A stretch of 64,000 bases of DNA. It comes from an uncultured Lachnospiraceae bacterium. Its GTDB lineage: Bacteria > Bacillota > Clostridia > Lachnospirales > Lachnospiraceae. The notes beneath the pieces were generated by a model. It saw nothing but the letters and a program-made list of their open reading frames with translations. It was not told where the DNA came from and searched no databases. Shown in pieces: positions 43,377-52,234 of this stretch (the stretch's first letter is position 1; the number at the start of each line of letters is the position of its first letter). The DNA is taken from the NCBI GenBank assembly GCA_902762905.1, contig CACWQE010000001.1:62001-126000 (forward strand), written 5' to 3'. A program made the translations under genes and the position numbers.

Positions 43377-44198
43377 ATGGGCGAGGTTATGGACAGAGTG
43401 GAGCAATGTCTTGCCTGCGTAAGAGCAAAGACGTCATTTCAGCCAAGAGTAGCTTTGATTCTTGGTTCGGGACTTGGTGATCTGGCCGAACAGATTGAGG
43501 TTGAGGCTGTGATTGATTATGCAGAGATTCATGGATTCCCGCAGTCTACAGTTGCGGGCCATAAAGGGCGTTTTGTTTTGGGTTATATGGACAAGACCCC
43601 GGTTGTAATTATGCAGGGACGCGTGCATTATTATGAGGGATATTCCATGGAGGATGTGGTATTACCGGTACGGTTAATGAAGGCGATGGGAGCTGAGACA
43701 CTATTTCTTACTAACGCAGCAGGTGGATTAGGAGATGGTTTTATGTGCGGAGATCTGATGGTGATCACGGATCATATAGCGTGTTTTGTTCCGAATCCGT
43801 TACTTGGGGCAAATGAGGATAAGTTAGGGGTTCGTTTTCCGGATATGAGCGAGATATATAATCGTTCTCTGCAGCAGGTCATTCATTCTACAGCGGATGA
43901 ACTTGGCATTACGCTTCGGGATGGTGTATATCTGCAATTGACAGGACCGAGCTACGAAACACCGGCAGAGATCCGGATGTGTAAGACACTTGGTGCATCT
44001 GCGGTTGGAATGAGTACGGCAGTAGAAGCCATTGCGGCAAATCATATGGGAATGCAGGTGTGCGGTATTTCTTTCATATCCAATCTGGCGGCAGGCATCA
44101 GTGAGACACCTTTGTGTCATGAAGAAGTGAAGAAAGCTGCGGATGAGGCGGCTCCTAGATTTCAGAAGCTGGTTAAGAGTGTGATTTCGAAATTGTAA
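43377..44198 (+). CDS. Purine-nucleoside phosphorylase
   Basis: It cleaves inosine and guanosine (trimeric PNP family) to base and ribose-1-phosphate. The 273 residues contain LILGSGLGDLAEQI, GFPQSTVAGHKGR, TNAAGGLGDGFMCGDLMVI and GPSYETPAEIRMCKTLGA. ATG 43377 has AGGAGGG 6 bp upstream. In context with deoB, pdp and the deaminase-like gene that follows, it belongs to a nucleoside salvage group; ribose-1-phosphate would feed DeoB. Confidence 0.95.
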   Translation: MGEVMDRVEQCLACVRAKTSFQPRVALILGSGLGDLAEQIEVEAVIDYAEIHGFPQSTVAGHKGRFVLGYMDKTPVVIMQGRVHYYEGYSMEDVVLPVRLMKAMGAETLFLTNAAGGLGDGFMCGDLMVITDHIACFVPNPLLGANEDKLGVRFPDMSEIYNRSLQQVIHSTADELGITLRDGVYLQLTGPSYETPAEIRMCKTLGASAVGMSTAVEAIAANHMGMQVCGISFISNLAAGISETPLCHEEVKKAADEAAPRFQKLVKSVISKL

Positions 44199-44212
44199 AG
44201 GGTGTGATAAGT

Positions 44213-45520
44213 ATGCGGATACGGTTATATCATGCAAGAATACTTACGATGCAGGCAGCACAGGAATGTTTTTCTGGTGAGGTGTGGATTCAGGATGATA
44301 AGATTGAGAAGGTGATTCGGGAGCAAGAATCGCAGGATGTTTCCAACGAACAATTTGACCAGCAGATTGATTGTATGGGAAATCTGCTGCTTCCGGGATT
44401 TAAGAATTGCCATGCACACGGGCCAATGACTTTTGTGCGCTCCTTTGCAGATGATCTTCCATTACAAGAATGGCTGCAAACGAAGATCTTTCCGGCAGAG
44501 GCAAGGTTGCGGGAAGAGGATATCTATACGTTGATGCAGCTTGCGATATTAGAATATATCCGGGGTGGAATTACCACCAGTTTTGAGATGTATTTCCATC
44601 CAGAACAGATTGCAAAAGCATGTATAGATATGGGATTTCGTGTAGTATTATCCGGGACAGTGTTTGGCGCAACACCGGCTGATGTAGAGAGTGCAGTTGT
44701 CACGTTGGAGCAGGATTATGACAGATTCCATGCAATGTGTCCGCTTGTAGATTACAGGCTGGGATTTCATTCGGAATATAGTTGCTGTAAGGAGCTGCTT
44801 ACAGCAATTGGAGAATTATCCAGAAGATATCAGGCACCTGTATATATGCATAATAGTGAGACACTTCGTGAAGTAGACGAATGTATGGAGAGATATCATA
44901 CCACGCCTGTGGCATTGATGGAATCTCTTGGTATGTTTGAATATGGTGGCGCTGGTCATCATATGCTTTATACGAGCGAGGAAGACCGCCAAATTATGAA
45001 AGAGCATGGATTATATGTAGTGACTAATCCGTCCTCGAACCTTAAGTTAGCAAGTGGAATTGCACCGGTTAAGGAATACTTAGAGCAGGGAATACCGGTT
45101 GCGATTGGAACCGATGGACCGGCAAGTAACAATAATTTGAATTTCTTTAAGGAGATGTATCTGACAACAACCTTACAGAAAGTAAAATATCAGGATGCGG
45201 CAGCAATTGCACCAGGTGATGTTCTTGCTATGGCAACTGTCAATGGCGCGAATCTGTTAGGGTTAGAAACGTGCAATACGATTGCAGCTGGCAAACAGGC
45301 AGATCTTGTTCTGATCGATCTGCTGAAACCGAACATGCAGCCAATGAATCATCTGATCGATAACCTGATCTATAGTGGAAGCAATGATAATGTGCTTATG
45401 ACTATGATTGCGGGTAAGATTTTATATGCCAATGGAACCTATCATTTACCAGTAGATGTGTTGGATATATATGAGAAATCGAATTGTATTATTCGTCGAA
45501 TTGAATTAGAGATGAATTAG
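44213..45520 (+). CDS. mtaD: Amidohydrolase, MTA/SAH deaminase-like
   Basis: The product belongs to the metal-dependent amidohydrolases (TIM barrel). HAH at residues 67-69 (in FKNCHAHGPMTFVRSFADD), later HSE, HN and GTDGPASNNN supply the metal and catalytic ligands. The segment ADDLPLQEWLQTKIFPAE is typical of 5'-methylthioadenosine/S-adenosylhomocysteine deaminases. Start ATG 44213 follows AAAGGGTG; 435 residues. It lies 14 bp after the purine nucleoside phosphorylase, so the two may act in sequence: deamination of adenosine-like nucleosides, then phosphorolysis. Guanine or cytosine deaminase is less likely. Confidence 0.85.
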   Translation: MRIRLYHARILTMQAAQECFSGEVWIQDDKIEKVIREQESQDVSNEQFDQQIDCMGNLLLPGFKNCHAHGPMTFVRSFADDLPLQEWLQTKIFPAEARLREEDIYTLMQLAILEYIRGGITTSFEMYFHPEQIAKACIDMGFRVVLSGTVFGATPADVESAVVTLEQDYDRFHAMCPLVDYRLGFHSEYSCCKELLTAIGELSRRYQAPVYMHNSETLREVDECMERYHTTPVALMESLGMFEYGGAGHHMLYTSEEDRQIMKEHGLYVVTNPSSNLKLASGIAPVKEYLEQGIPVAIGTDGPASNNNLNFFKEMYLTTTLQKVKYQDAAAIAPGDVLAMATVNGANLLGLETCNTIAAGKQADLVLIDLLKPNMQPMNHLIDNLIYSGSNDNVLMTMIAGKILYANGTYHLPVDVLDIYEKSNCIIRRIELEMN

Positions 45521-45561
45521 AAGCAGATTCCATTCATACATTAGAGGTATGGAGGAATGCT

Positions 45562-46191
45562 ATGTTGGAATGTATCTGTCGGAAACGGTATCTGCGGCAA
45601 CTTCTAATCTGTCTGGTCGTGGTATGGATAGAGATATGTGTAGTAATAGGAATACAGACGTATATCACTGTACGAATCGACAGACGAAAAAGTGAGCAAC
45701 AGACCGTAAGCAGGCTACAGAAGACGATACGAGATGATCTGCAATATTTTCCAATTCCCGCTGCCTATCAGGAGGAAGTGGCATATGAGGATTCTTATGG
45801 AGCTGCAAGGGTACAGGGTGGTCATGAAGGTTGTGATATTATGGATGTGCAGAATAGGGAAGGGTATCTTCCGGTGATCAGTGCGACGGATGGAGTGATA
45901 ACAAATGCGGGATGGCTCTACCTTGGCGGGTATCGTGTTGGAATTACGGCAGAATCCGGTATGTATTATTACTATGCGCATCTGGCATCCTATGCAAATG
46001 GGATAGAGACTGGAAAAGAGATTCATGCTGGGGAACTGATTGGATTTATGGGAAGTACCGGGGAGGGTGAGGAAGGAACCTTCGGAAATTTCCCAGTGCA
46101 TTTGCATTTTGGAATCTATGTGACAACAAAGAACGGAGTAGAATCTACTGTCGATTCCTATCCGTATTTGTTGGAATTAGAAGAACGGTAG
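45562..46191 (+). CDS. M23-family (LytM-like) peptidase, membrane-anchored
   Basis: A peptidoglycan endopeptidase-type protein of 209 residues. A membrane helix covers about residues 13-33. The zinc motif HxxxD is His88-Asp92 (GGHEGCDIMD), and the second motif HLH is at 180-182 (VHLHFG). The fold is the short LytM domain with no other module. Some SpoIIQ-like proteins share this layout, but SpoIIQ often lacks the metal residues; here they are complete. GGAGG before the ATG. Confidence 0.9.
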   Translation: MLECICRKRYLRQLLICLVVVWIEICVVIGIQTYITVRIDRRKSEQQTVSRLQKTIRDDLQYFPIPAAYQEEVAYEDSYGAARVQGGHEGCDIMDVQNREGYLPVISATDGVITNAGWLYLGGYRVGITAESGMYYYYAHLASYANGIETGKEIHAGELIGFMGSTGEGEEGTFGNFPVHLHFGIYVTTKNGVESTVDSYPYLLELEER

Positions 46192-46207
46192 TTCTTTCCT
46201 TTTTATG
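46181..46207 (+). terminator. Weak terminator at end of M23 peptidase gene
   Basis: AAGAAC-GGTA-GTTCTT (46181-46196) overlaps the stop codon and is followed by TCCTTTTT. The stem is only 6 bp. Confidence 0.4.
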
Positions 46208-46284
46208 GTGTTTATGATACAATAATTATAATTATGCAAAAGATATGTGATGTGTGAGAAAAATATATAAGAGGTGACGTTACT

Positions 46285-47088
46285 ATGGAGATTCAGCTTT
46301 GGAGGGAGATCTTAGACCCTTACCGGTTAGCTGTAGACGAATTGATCGTGAAGTTTAACCATATTATCGAAGAATACCGGAATGCAGGACTGTATTCACC
46401 AATCGAACAGGTGACAGGGCGTGTGAAGAAGATTTCGAGTATTTTAGATAAGATGCAGAAGAAGAATATTGCAATTGAAGAGATCGATGACCGGATATCG
46501 GATATGGCAGGTATCCGTATTATGTGCCAGTTTGTCGAGGATATTGAGAAAGTAGTAGAGATTATACATAACCGTACCGATATGGAAGTGATTCAGGAGA
46601 AGGATTATATTCATAACATGAAAGAGAGCGGATATCGGAGCTACCATATGATCATCTATTATGATGTCTATACCTTGGATGGTACAAAGCGCATCCAGGC
46701 GGAGATACAGATCCGTACGTTAGCGATGAATTTCTGGGCGACGATTGAGCATTCCTTACAGTATAAGTACAAGGGTAATATGCCGGAACATATTAAGGAA
46801 CGATTGCTCAGTGCTTCGAATGCGATCATTACATTGGATGAAGAGATGGGTTCTGTGCGGGATGAGATCATGGATGCCCAGAATATATTCCAGATCAAGG
46901 CAACTTTGGTATCAGATATTCTGATCAATATTCAGAATTTATTTAAGGTTGCCAATAAGCGCGAAGTGATCAAGATTCAGGATGAGTTCTATAAGGTGTA
47001 TCAGACTGGAGATCTGGAGCAGTTAGAACGTTTTTCCAAACAGCTTGATATCATTTCAGAAGGTTACAAGGCACAGAGCCTTGCGTAG
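46285..47088 (+). CDS. Small alarmone synthetase (RelQ/SasB-type GTP pyrophosphokinase)
   Basis: It makes (p)ppGpp from ATP and GDP/GTP. The 267 residues have only the synthetase domain: ISDMAGIRIMCQF, SGYRSYHMIIYY, EIQIRTLAMNFWATIEHSLQYK, followed by a helical C-terminal part for oligomerisation. No hydrolase or TGS/ACT domain. It follows a TATAAT-containing AT-rich gap and probably has its own promoter. It may link stress signalling to the surrounding purine and wall genes, but that is inference. Confidence 0.93.
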   Translation: MEIQLWREILDPYRLAVDELIVKFNHIIEEYRNAGLYSPIEQVTGRVKKISSILDKMQKKNIAIEEIDDRISDMAGIRIMCQFVEDIEKVVEIIHNRTDMEVIQEKDYIHNMKESGYRSYHMIIYYDVYTLDGTKRIQAEIQIRTLAMNFWATIEHSLQYKYKGNMPEHIKERLLSASNAIITLDEEMGSVRDEIMDAQNIFQIKATLVSDILINIQNLFKVANKREVIKIQDEFYKVYQTGDLEQLERFSKQLDIISEGYKAQSLA

Positions 47089-47109
47089 AATATACAGTTG
47101 GAGGATGGT

Positions 47110-48498
47110 ATGGAATTACCAATTGCATTTGAACAGAAAATGAAAATGATGTTGGGGTCAGATTATGCAAATTATCTGGCCTCTTTTGCGGAAGATGCCC
47201 ATCAGGGATTAAGGGTAAATACCGCGAAGATATCCGTGGAGGATTTTTTGAAAATTTCTCCGTATGCGTTAAAGCCCGTGCCGTGGTGTCCGAACGGATT
47301 CTATTATGAGAAACAGGAAAAGCCAGCCAAGCATCCATATTATTTTGCAGGGCTTTACTATATTCAGGAGCCTTCTGCAATGACAACGGCAAGTCTGCTT
47401 CCGATTGAAAAGGGAGATGTGGTGTTAGACTTATGTGCAGCACCGGGAGGTAAATCAACCGAACTTGCGGCGAAACTCAACGGAAGTGGACTGCTGATCA
47501 CGAATGATATCAGCAATTCCAGAGCGAAAGCACTTCTTAAGAATATTGAGGTATTTGGTGTTGGTAATGCACTGGTAACAAGTGAGCCGCCGAATACATT
47601 AGCAAAGAGGTTTCCTGCATTTTTTGATAAGATATTGATTGATGCACCGTGTTCCGGTGAAGGTATGTTCCGAAAACAGAATAATATGACCAAGGCATGG
47701 GAGAGCAATGGAGTTGATCTGTTTGTAGGATTACAGCGTTCTATTCTGAAGGAAGCAGTTACAATGCTGAAACCGGATGGCATGATCATCTATTCAACTT
47801 GTACTTTCTCGAAAGAAGAGAATGAACAGTCGATTGAATATCTGTTGTCGTTGGATGACTCTTTAGAATTAGTGGAACTTCCGAAGTTTGATGGTTTTGA
47901 TGAAGGACATCCGGAATGGGGCAATACAGGTAATGAGGAATTGCGTAAATGCCGCCGCTTGTGGCCACACCGGATCGAAGGTGAAGGACATTTTGTGGCA
48001 TTGGTTCATAAGAAGGTGCGGACAGAGGAACCGGTTGTAGCTCCGGTATCTGAATATGTATTCTCTAAGGAGAAACTGAGTAAGGAAGCAGAAGAATTCA
48101 TTTGCAGTCTATCCTATCCATTTGATATGTCAAGGATTGATGTACAGAAGGAACGGGTTTTCTATATTCCAGAAAAGATGCCATATGTAAAAGGCTTGCG
48201 GATTTTACGATGTGGACTTTATATGGGAGATATGAAGAAGAACCGGTTTGAGCCGAGCCAGTCGCTTGCCATGTTTTTACATGAGAATGAATTTCCAAAT
48301 ACCATTTGTCTGCCGGTCGAGGATGATCGTGTGATCCGCTATCTGAAAGGAGAGACGATTGAATTATCAGAATCAGAAGAGAAAAAGGTGAAGGATGGGA
48401 TCTGTCTGATCTGCGTAGACCGGTATCCGGTAGGTTTTGGCAAGAACAATCGTGGTACGATCAAGAACAAATACCTGCCGGGCTGGAGGTGGATGTGA
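47110..48498 (+). CDS. rsmF: RsmF-like rRNA (cytosine-C5) methyltransferase
   Basis: An SAM-dependent m5C methyltransferase of the NOL1/NOP2/Sun family that acts on rRNA. The SAM loop is DLCAAPGGKSTELAA; the two catalytic cysteines lie in DAPCSGEGMFRK and STCTFSKEEN. The C-terminal part (about residues 310-460) has a PUA-like RNA-binding domain, typical of RsmF. Start ATG 47110 follows GGAGG; 462 residues. Exact target position is not provable here. Overlaps the next gene by one base. Confidence 0.9.
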   Translation: MELPIAFEQKMKMMLGSDYANYLASFAEDAHQGLRVNTAKISVEDFLKISPYALKPVPWCPNGFYYEKQEKPAKHPYYFAGLYYIQEPSAMTTASLLPIEKGDVVLDLCAAPGGKSTELAAKLNGSGLLITNDISNSRAKALLKNIEVFGVGNALVTSEPPNTLAKRFPAFFDKILIDAPCSGEGMFRKQNNMTKAWESNGVDLFVGLQRSILKEAVTMLKPDGMIIYSTCTFSKEENEQSIEYLLSLDDSLELVELPKFDGFDEGHPEWGNTGNEELRKCRRLWPHRIEGEGHFVALVHKKVRTEEPVVAPVSEYVFSKEKLSKEAEEFICSLSYPFDMSRIDVQKERVFYIPEKMPYVKGLRILRCGLYMGDMKKNRFEPSQSLAMFLHENEFPNTICLPVEDDRVIRYLKGETIELSESEEKKVKDGICLICVDRYPVGFGKNNRGTIKNKYLPGWRWM

Positions 48499-49238
48499 TG
48501 AGCAAGTCAATTGCGATTGTAACCGGTGCATCATCCGGTATGGGGTATGAATTCGTTCGTCAGTTAGACCGCAATATCCACCATATTGATGAGATCTGGA
48601 TGATTGCCAGAAGAAAAGACCGGTTAGAAATGCTCGCAGAGAATATTACCCATTGCAAGACACGTTGCTTTGGGATAGATCTGTGCAAGGAAGAGGATTT
48701 AGAACGTTTGGAGGATGTGCTTTCGGAAGAACGACCGGATGTCCGTATCTTAGTAAATGCAGCAGGAGTAGGACGTGCCGGAATATTTACTGGTATTACC
48801 GGGAGTGAAGCTGTCAATATGATAGATGTGAATGTAAGAGCTTTGGTTGCGGTAACACACATGGTACTTCCTTTTATGTCAAGACACAGCCGTATCATTC
48901 AGTTATGTTCTGCATCGGCATTCTTTCCACAGAAGGAATTTGCAGTCTATGCAGCATCAAAATCATTTGTATTGCGATTTTCCTTAGCACTGCAGAAGGA
49001 ATTACGGGACCGGTGTATTTCTGTCACCATTGTCTGTCCGGGGCCGGTTGATACGGAATTTCTAGAGATTGCGAACAAAGGACAGAAACAAAAATGGTTC
49101 AAGAAGCTTGTTATGGTGAAACCGGAACCGGTAGTGCGGAAGGCATTAAAAGATGCACGGGATAAGCGGCTCATGTCTATTTATGGATTGCCTATGAAGG
49201 CAGCGTATGTGGCATCTAAATTATTGCCACATATATGA
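48498..49238 (+). CDS. Short-chain dehydrogenase/reductase
   Basis: A classical SDR Rossmann protein of 246 residues. TGASSGMGYEF is the cofactor loop, NAAGVG the structural motif, and YAASK carries the catalytic Tyr and Lys; the Ser lies in LCSASAFF. The extended C-terminal part is like DltE/YqjQ-type SDRs. Substrate is unknown. Start ATG 48498 overlaps the rsmF stop by one base and has GGAGGTGG upstream, so translation is coupled. Confidence 0.9.
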   Translation: MSKSIAIVTGASSGMGYEFVRQLDRNIHHIDEIWMIARRKDRLEMLAENITHCKTRCFGIDLCKEEDLERLEDVLSEERPDVRILVNAAGVGRAGIFTGITGSEAVNMIDVNVRALVAVTHMVLPFMSRHSRIIQLCSASAFFPQKEFAVYAASKSFVLRFSLALQKELRDRCISVTIVCPGPVDTEFLEIANKGQKQKWFKKLVMVKPEPVVRKALKDARDKRLMSIYGLPMKAAYVASKLLPHI

Positions 49239-49319
49239 TTGATAGGAATATGATTGTTCCTATATGGAATCTACAAAATAATTCTGTATATCATTCATTC
49301 GGAAAGGAGAACTTTGCGT

Positions 49320-50459
49320 ATGCAGGAACTTTATATTACAACAGATCATGCGGGACAACGTCTTAACAAGTTTCTTGCCAAATATCTAGATGCTGCACCG
49401 CAGAGTTTTCTTTATAAGATGTTACGGAAGAAGAATATTAAGTATAATAAGGCAAAGGCGGATGGCAGTGAATTACTGCAATGTGGAGACCGGGTGCAGA
49501 TCTATATGACGGATGAGACAATTGCCAAGTTCCGTAAAGATGGAAAGGTGTTAGTGTGGAACGAGGAGCAGACTGTTTCGAATCGGGCAGACGATACCGT
49601 AGAAAATGAACACCTGGGCACTGTAAAGAATGGAAATAATCCGTTACAGAATATCCCGATCCTATATGAAGATGACCATATTCTGATCGTGAACAAACCG
49701 GCTGGTGTGTTATCACAGAAAGCAGTTGCTTCGGATTATTCGCTCAATGAACAGATTGTAGATTATTACCATTGGCTTGGCAGACAGGATGCGATGTTTA
49801 CTCCATCCGTGTGCAACCGCCTTGACCGTAATACGAGTGGAATTCTGTTAGCCGGGATATCTCTGCCGGGAACAAGAATGTTATCTAAGATATTGAAGGA
49901 ACGTTCGATCGATAAATATTATCTGACGATTGTCAGTGGTATTGTGAAGAAGCCGACTACGATCAAAGGATTTCTTGCCAAGCGTAAGAATCATAATCAG
50001 GTGGTGGTTTTTGATTCGAAGGAAGAAGCGGTAAAGCAGGGAATGGATCAGCCATCATTGATTGAGACAAGATATGAACCGATTGCCTATGGCCATAGCG
50101 GGCGGGAATCATTTACCCTGCTTCGGGTAAAGTTAGTAACCGGTAAGACACATCAGATCCGTGCTCATCTGAAAAGTGTCGGACATCCGATCATAGGGGA
50201 TGGCAAATACGGTCTTAAGACAGTCAACGCTTATCTGAAGAAGGAATATGGATTACGGCATCAGTTATTACATGCCTATTATGTACGTTTTCCAGATGAG
50301 CTGACGGAGAAATTTGATTACCTTGCCGGCACCTCGTATTTTGCAATGCCGGATGAGGAGTTTCGCACAATTGCGGATGCAATACTAGAAGAGAAAGAAG
50401 GAAAACAGTGGCGACTTGGAATTCAAGAGGGCTTAGAGGTTCCACCTTTGAAGAACTGA
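49320..50459 (+). CDS. RluA-family pseudouridine synthase with S4 domain
   Basis: It isomerises uridines in rRNA. The N-terminal S4 domain (ITTDHAGQRLNKFLAKYL) is followed by a segment of about 40 low-homology residues, then the catalytic block NRLDRNTSGILLAG with the active Asp, and KTHQIRAHLKSVGHPIIGD. From ATG 49320 (AAAGGAGA upstream) there are 379 residues. It most resembles RluC/RluD-type enzymes; the target site is not predictable. Its last 52 bases overlap the start of recU. Confidence 0.92.
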   Translation: MQELYITTDHAGQRLNKFLAKYLDAAPQSFLYKMLRKKNIKYNKAKADGSELLQCGDRVQIYMTDETIAKFRKDGKVLVWNEEQTVSNRADDTVENEHLGTVKNGNNPLQNIPILYEDDHILIVNKPAGVLSQKAVASDYSLNEQIVDYYHWLGRQDAMFTPSVCNRLDRNTSGILLAGISLPGTRMLSKILKERSIDKYYLTIVSGIVKKPTTIKGFLAKRKNHNQVVVFDSKEEAVKQGMDQPSLIETRYEPIAYGHSGRESFTLLRVKLVTGKTHQIRAHLKSVGHPIIGDGKYGLKTVNAYLKKEYGLRHQLLHAYYVRFPDELTEKFDYLAGTSYFAMPDEEFRTIADAILEEKEGKQWRLGIQEGLEVPPLKN

Positions 50460-50944
50460 TCAATGCAACAAATGATGTCTATATCGAGAAGGGGTTAGCG
50501 TTAGTGCAAAAGATTCCGACCCCGATCACCCCGATTGAGATTGATAAGGCAACCAGACACATTACGCTAGCGTATTTTGAAAAAGATTCAACTGTAGATT
50601 ATATCGGTGTTGTGCAGTCGATTCCAATCTGTTTTGACGCAAAGGAGTGTCATAAAGATACGTTCCCGATGCAGAATATTCATGAGCATCAGTTAAAGTT
50701 CATGAAACGGTTTGAACAGCAGGGTGGTGTTAGCTTTTTACTGATCTATTTTACAACGCGTAATGAATTCTATTATCTGCCATACCGGGTGTTGGCGGAG
50801 TATGTGGAACGGATCAGCAGAGACGGACATGCCAAGAATTTCAAATACGAGGAATTAGACCCAAAGTATTTTATTCATTCTGAGGGTGCGGCATTGGTTC
50901 ATTATCTCGAGGCAGTGAATACCGATCTGATGGAACGGGGATAA
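50408..50944 (+). CDS. recU: Holliday junction resolvase RecU
   Basis: RecU cuts Holliday junctions during recombination in Firmicutes. The 178 residues include NSRGLRGSTFEELINATND, the catalytic Asp64 (STVDYIG), and Asp77-Ala-Lys79-Glu (FDAKE). The position that is Glu in B. subtilis RecU (FEAKE) is Asp here, which the PD-(D/E)xK fold tolerates. HEHQLKFMKRFEQQGG is typical. GTG start with AAGGA upstream; it lies in another frame inside the end of the RluA-family gene, an overlap of 52 bases. Usually recU is next to a PBP1 gene; not here. Confidence 0.9.
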   Translation: MATWNSRGLRGSTFEELINATNDVYIEKGLALVQKIPTPITPIEIDKATRHITLAYFEKDSTVDYIGVVQSIPICFDAKECHKDTFPMQNIHEHQLKFMKRFEQQGGVSFLLIYFTTRNEFYYLPYRVLAEYVERISRDGHAKNFKYEELDPKYFIHSEGAALVHYLEAVNTDLMERG

Positions 50945-51003
50945 GAATTTACGTGAATTTAATTGCAGAATTTTCTCGATAAATGAATTGATATGCACTT
51001 TAC

Positions 51004-51032
51004 TTGAATATTTATTTAAGATTTGGTATTAT
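51004..51032 (+). promoter_or_regulatory. Promoter of trpS
   Basis: TTGAAT (51004-51009), 17-bp spacer, TATTAT (51027-51032). Leader to the trpS start is about 75 bases, too short for a T-box. Confidence 0.6.
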
Positions 51033-51113
51033 GTAGGTTGTTCTATGGCGTATTAAAGCGAAAAAATAACGGATGAATCCCGTTTGGATATTATGAGAAG
51101 GAGAATAGATAAC

Positions 51114-52199
51114 ATGTCAAAGATTATTTTAACAGGCGACAGACCGACAGGTCGTTTACATGTAGGACATTATGTTGGTTCCCTGCGCAGAAGAGTGGAA
51201 CTTCAGAATTCAGGAGAATATGATAAGATCTATATTATGATTGCAGATGCACAGGCACTTACCGATAATGCAGATAATCCAGAGAAGGTACGTGAGAATA
51301 TCATTGAAGTTGCGTTGGATTATCTTGCCTGTGGAATTGATCCGGAGAAGTCAACAATATTAATTCAGTCACAGATTCCAGAATTGACAGAACTGACATT
51401 TTATTATATGAACCTGGTTACGGTATCCCGTCTTCAGAGAAATCCAACGGTAAAGTCTGAGATCAAGATGCGTAACTTTGAGGCAAGTATCCCGGTTGGA
51501 TTCTTCACATATCCGATCAGTCAGGCGGCAGATATTACTGCATTTCAGGCAACGACTGTACCAGCTGGGGAAGACCAGATGCCAATGCTTGAGCAGACCA
51601 AGGAGATTGTACATAAGTTCAACACCGTATACGGGGAAGCTTTGACAGAGCCGAATATCCTGCTTCCGGAGAATGAAGCATGTCTTCGTCTTCCGGGAAT
51701 TGATGGTAAGGCAAAGATGAGTAAGTCACTTGGTAACTGCATTTATCTTGCAGAGGAGCCGGATGAAGTAAAGAAGAAAGTAATGAGTATGTATACAGAT
51801 CCAGACCATATTAAGATCACAGATCCTGGTAAGTTAGAGGGAAATACAGTATTTATTTACTTGGATGCATTCTCAAAACCAGAACATTTTGAACGGTATC
51901 TGCCGGAATATGCAAACCTGCAGGAGTTAAAGGATCATTATACAAGAGGTGGTCTTGGTGATGTGAAGGTAAAGAAGTTCCTTAACAATGTGCTTCAGGA
52001 GGAATTAGAGCCAATCCGTAACCGGCGTCACGAATATGAGAAAGATATTGCTTATGTATATAATATTTTAAAGAAGGGCAGTGAAGAGGCTGAGAAAGTT
52101 GCTGCCCAGACTTTAACTGCGGTTAAAGATGCAATGAAGATCAACTATTTTGAAGATAGCGAATTAATCGCAAAACATATTGCAAAGTATCAGAAATAG
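51114..52199 (+). CDS. trpS: Tryptophanyl-tRNA synthetase
   Basis: TrpRS charges tRNA-Trp. Class I signatures: HVGH at residues 16-19 ([17 protein letters not shown]) and KMSKS at 201-205. The 361 residues belong to the longer TrpRS type with the GDRPTGRLH start. ATG 51114, with AAGGAG at 51098-51103, is chosen over TTG 51084. It lies 35 bp before hisZ and may be cotranscribed with the histidine genes. Confidence 0.96.
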   Translation: MSKIILTGDRPTGRLHVGHYVGSLRRRVELQNSGEYDKIYIMIADAQALTDNADNPEKVRENIIEVALDYLACGIDPEKSTILIQSQIPELTELTFYYMNLVTVSRLQRNPTVKSEIKMRNFEASIPVGFFTYPISQAADITAFQATTVPAGEDQMPMLEQTKEIVHKFNTVYGEALTEPNILLPENEACLRLPGIDGKAKMSKSLGNCIYLAEEPDEVKKKVMSMYTDPDHIKITDPGKLEGNTVFIYLDAFSKPEHFERYLPEYANLQELKDHYTRGGLGDVKVKKFLNNVLQEELEPIRNRRHEYEKDIAYVYNILKKGSEEAEKVAAQTLTAVKDAMKINYFEDSELIAKHIAKYQK

Positions 52200-52234
52200 A
52201 CGAGAGAACCATACAGAAGAAGGAGATTAAAGAG

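Noticed and set aside
51033-51113. T-box riboswitch before trpS, and likewise before hisZ and alaS
   Set aside because: The leaders are too short (35-80 bases) and no specifier stem, AGGGTGGNACCGCG-like box or antiterminator was seen.
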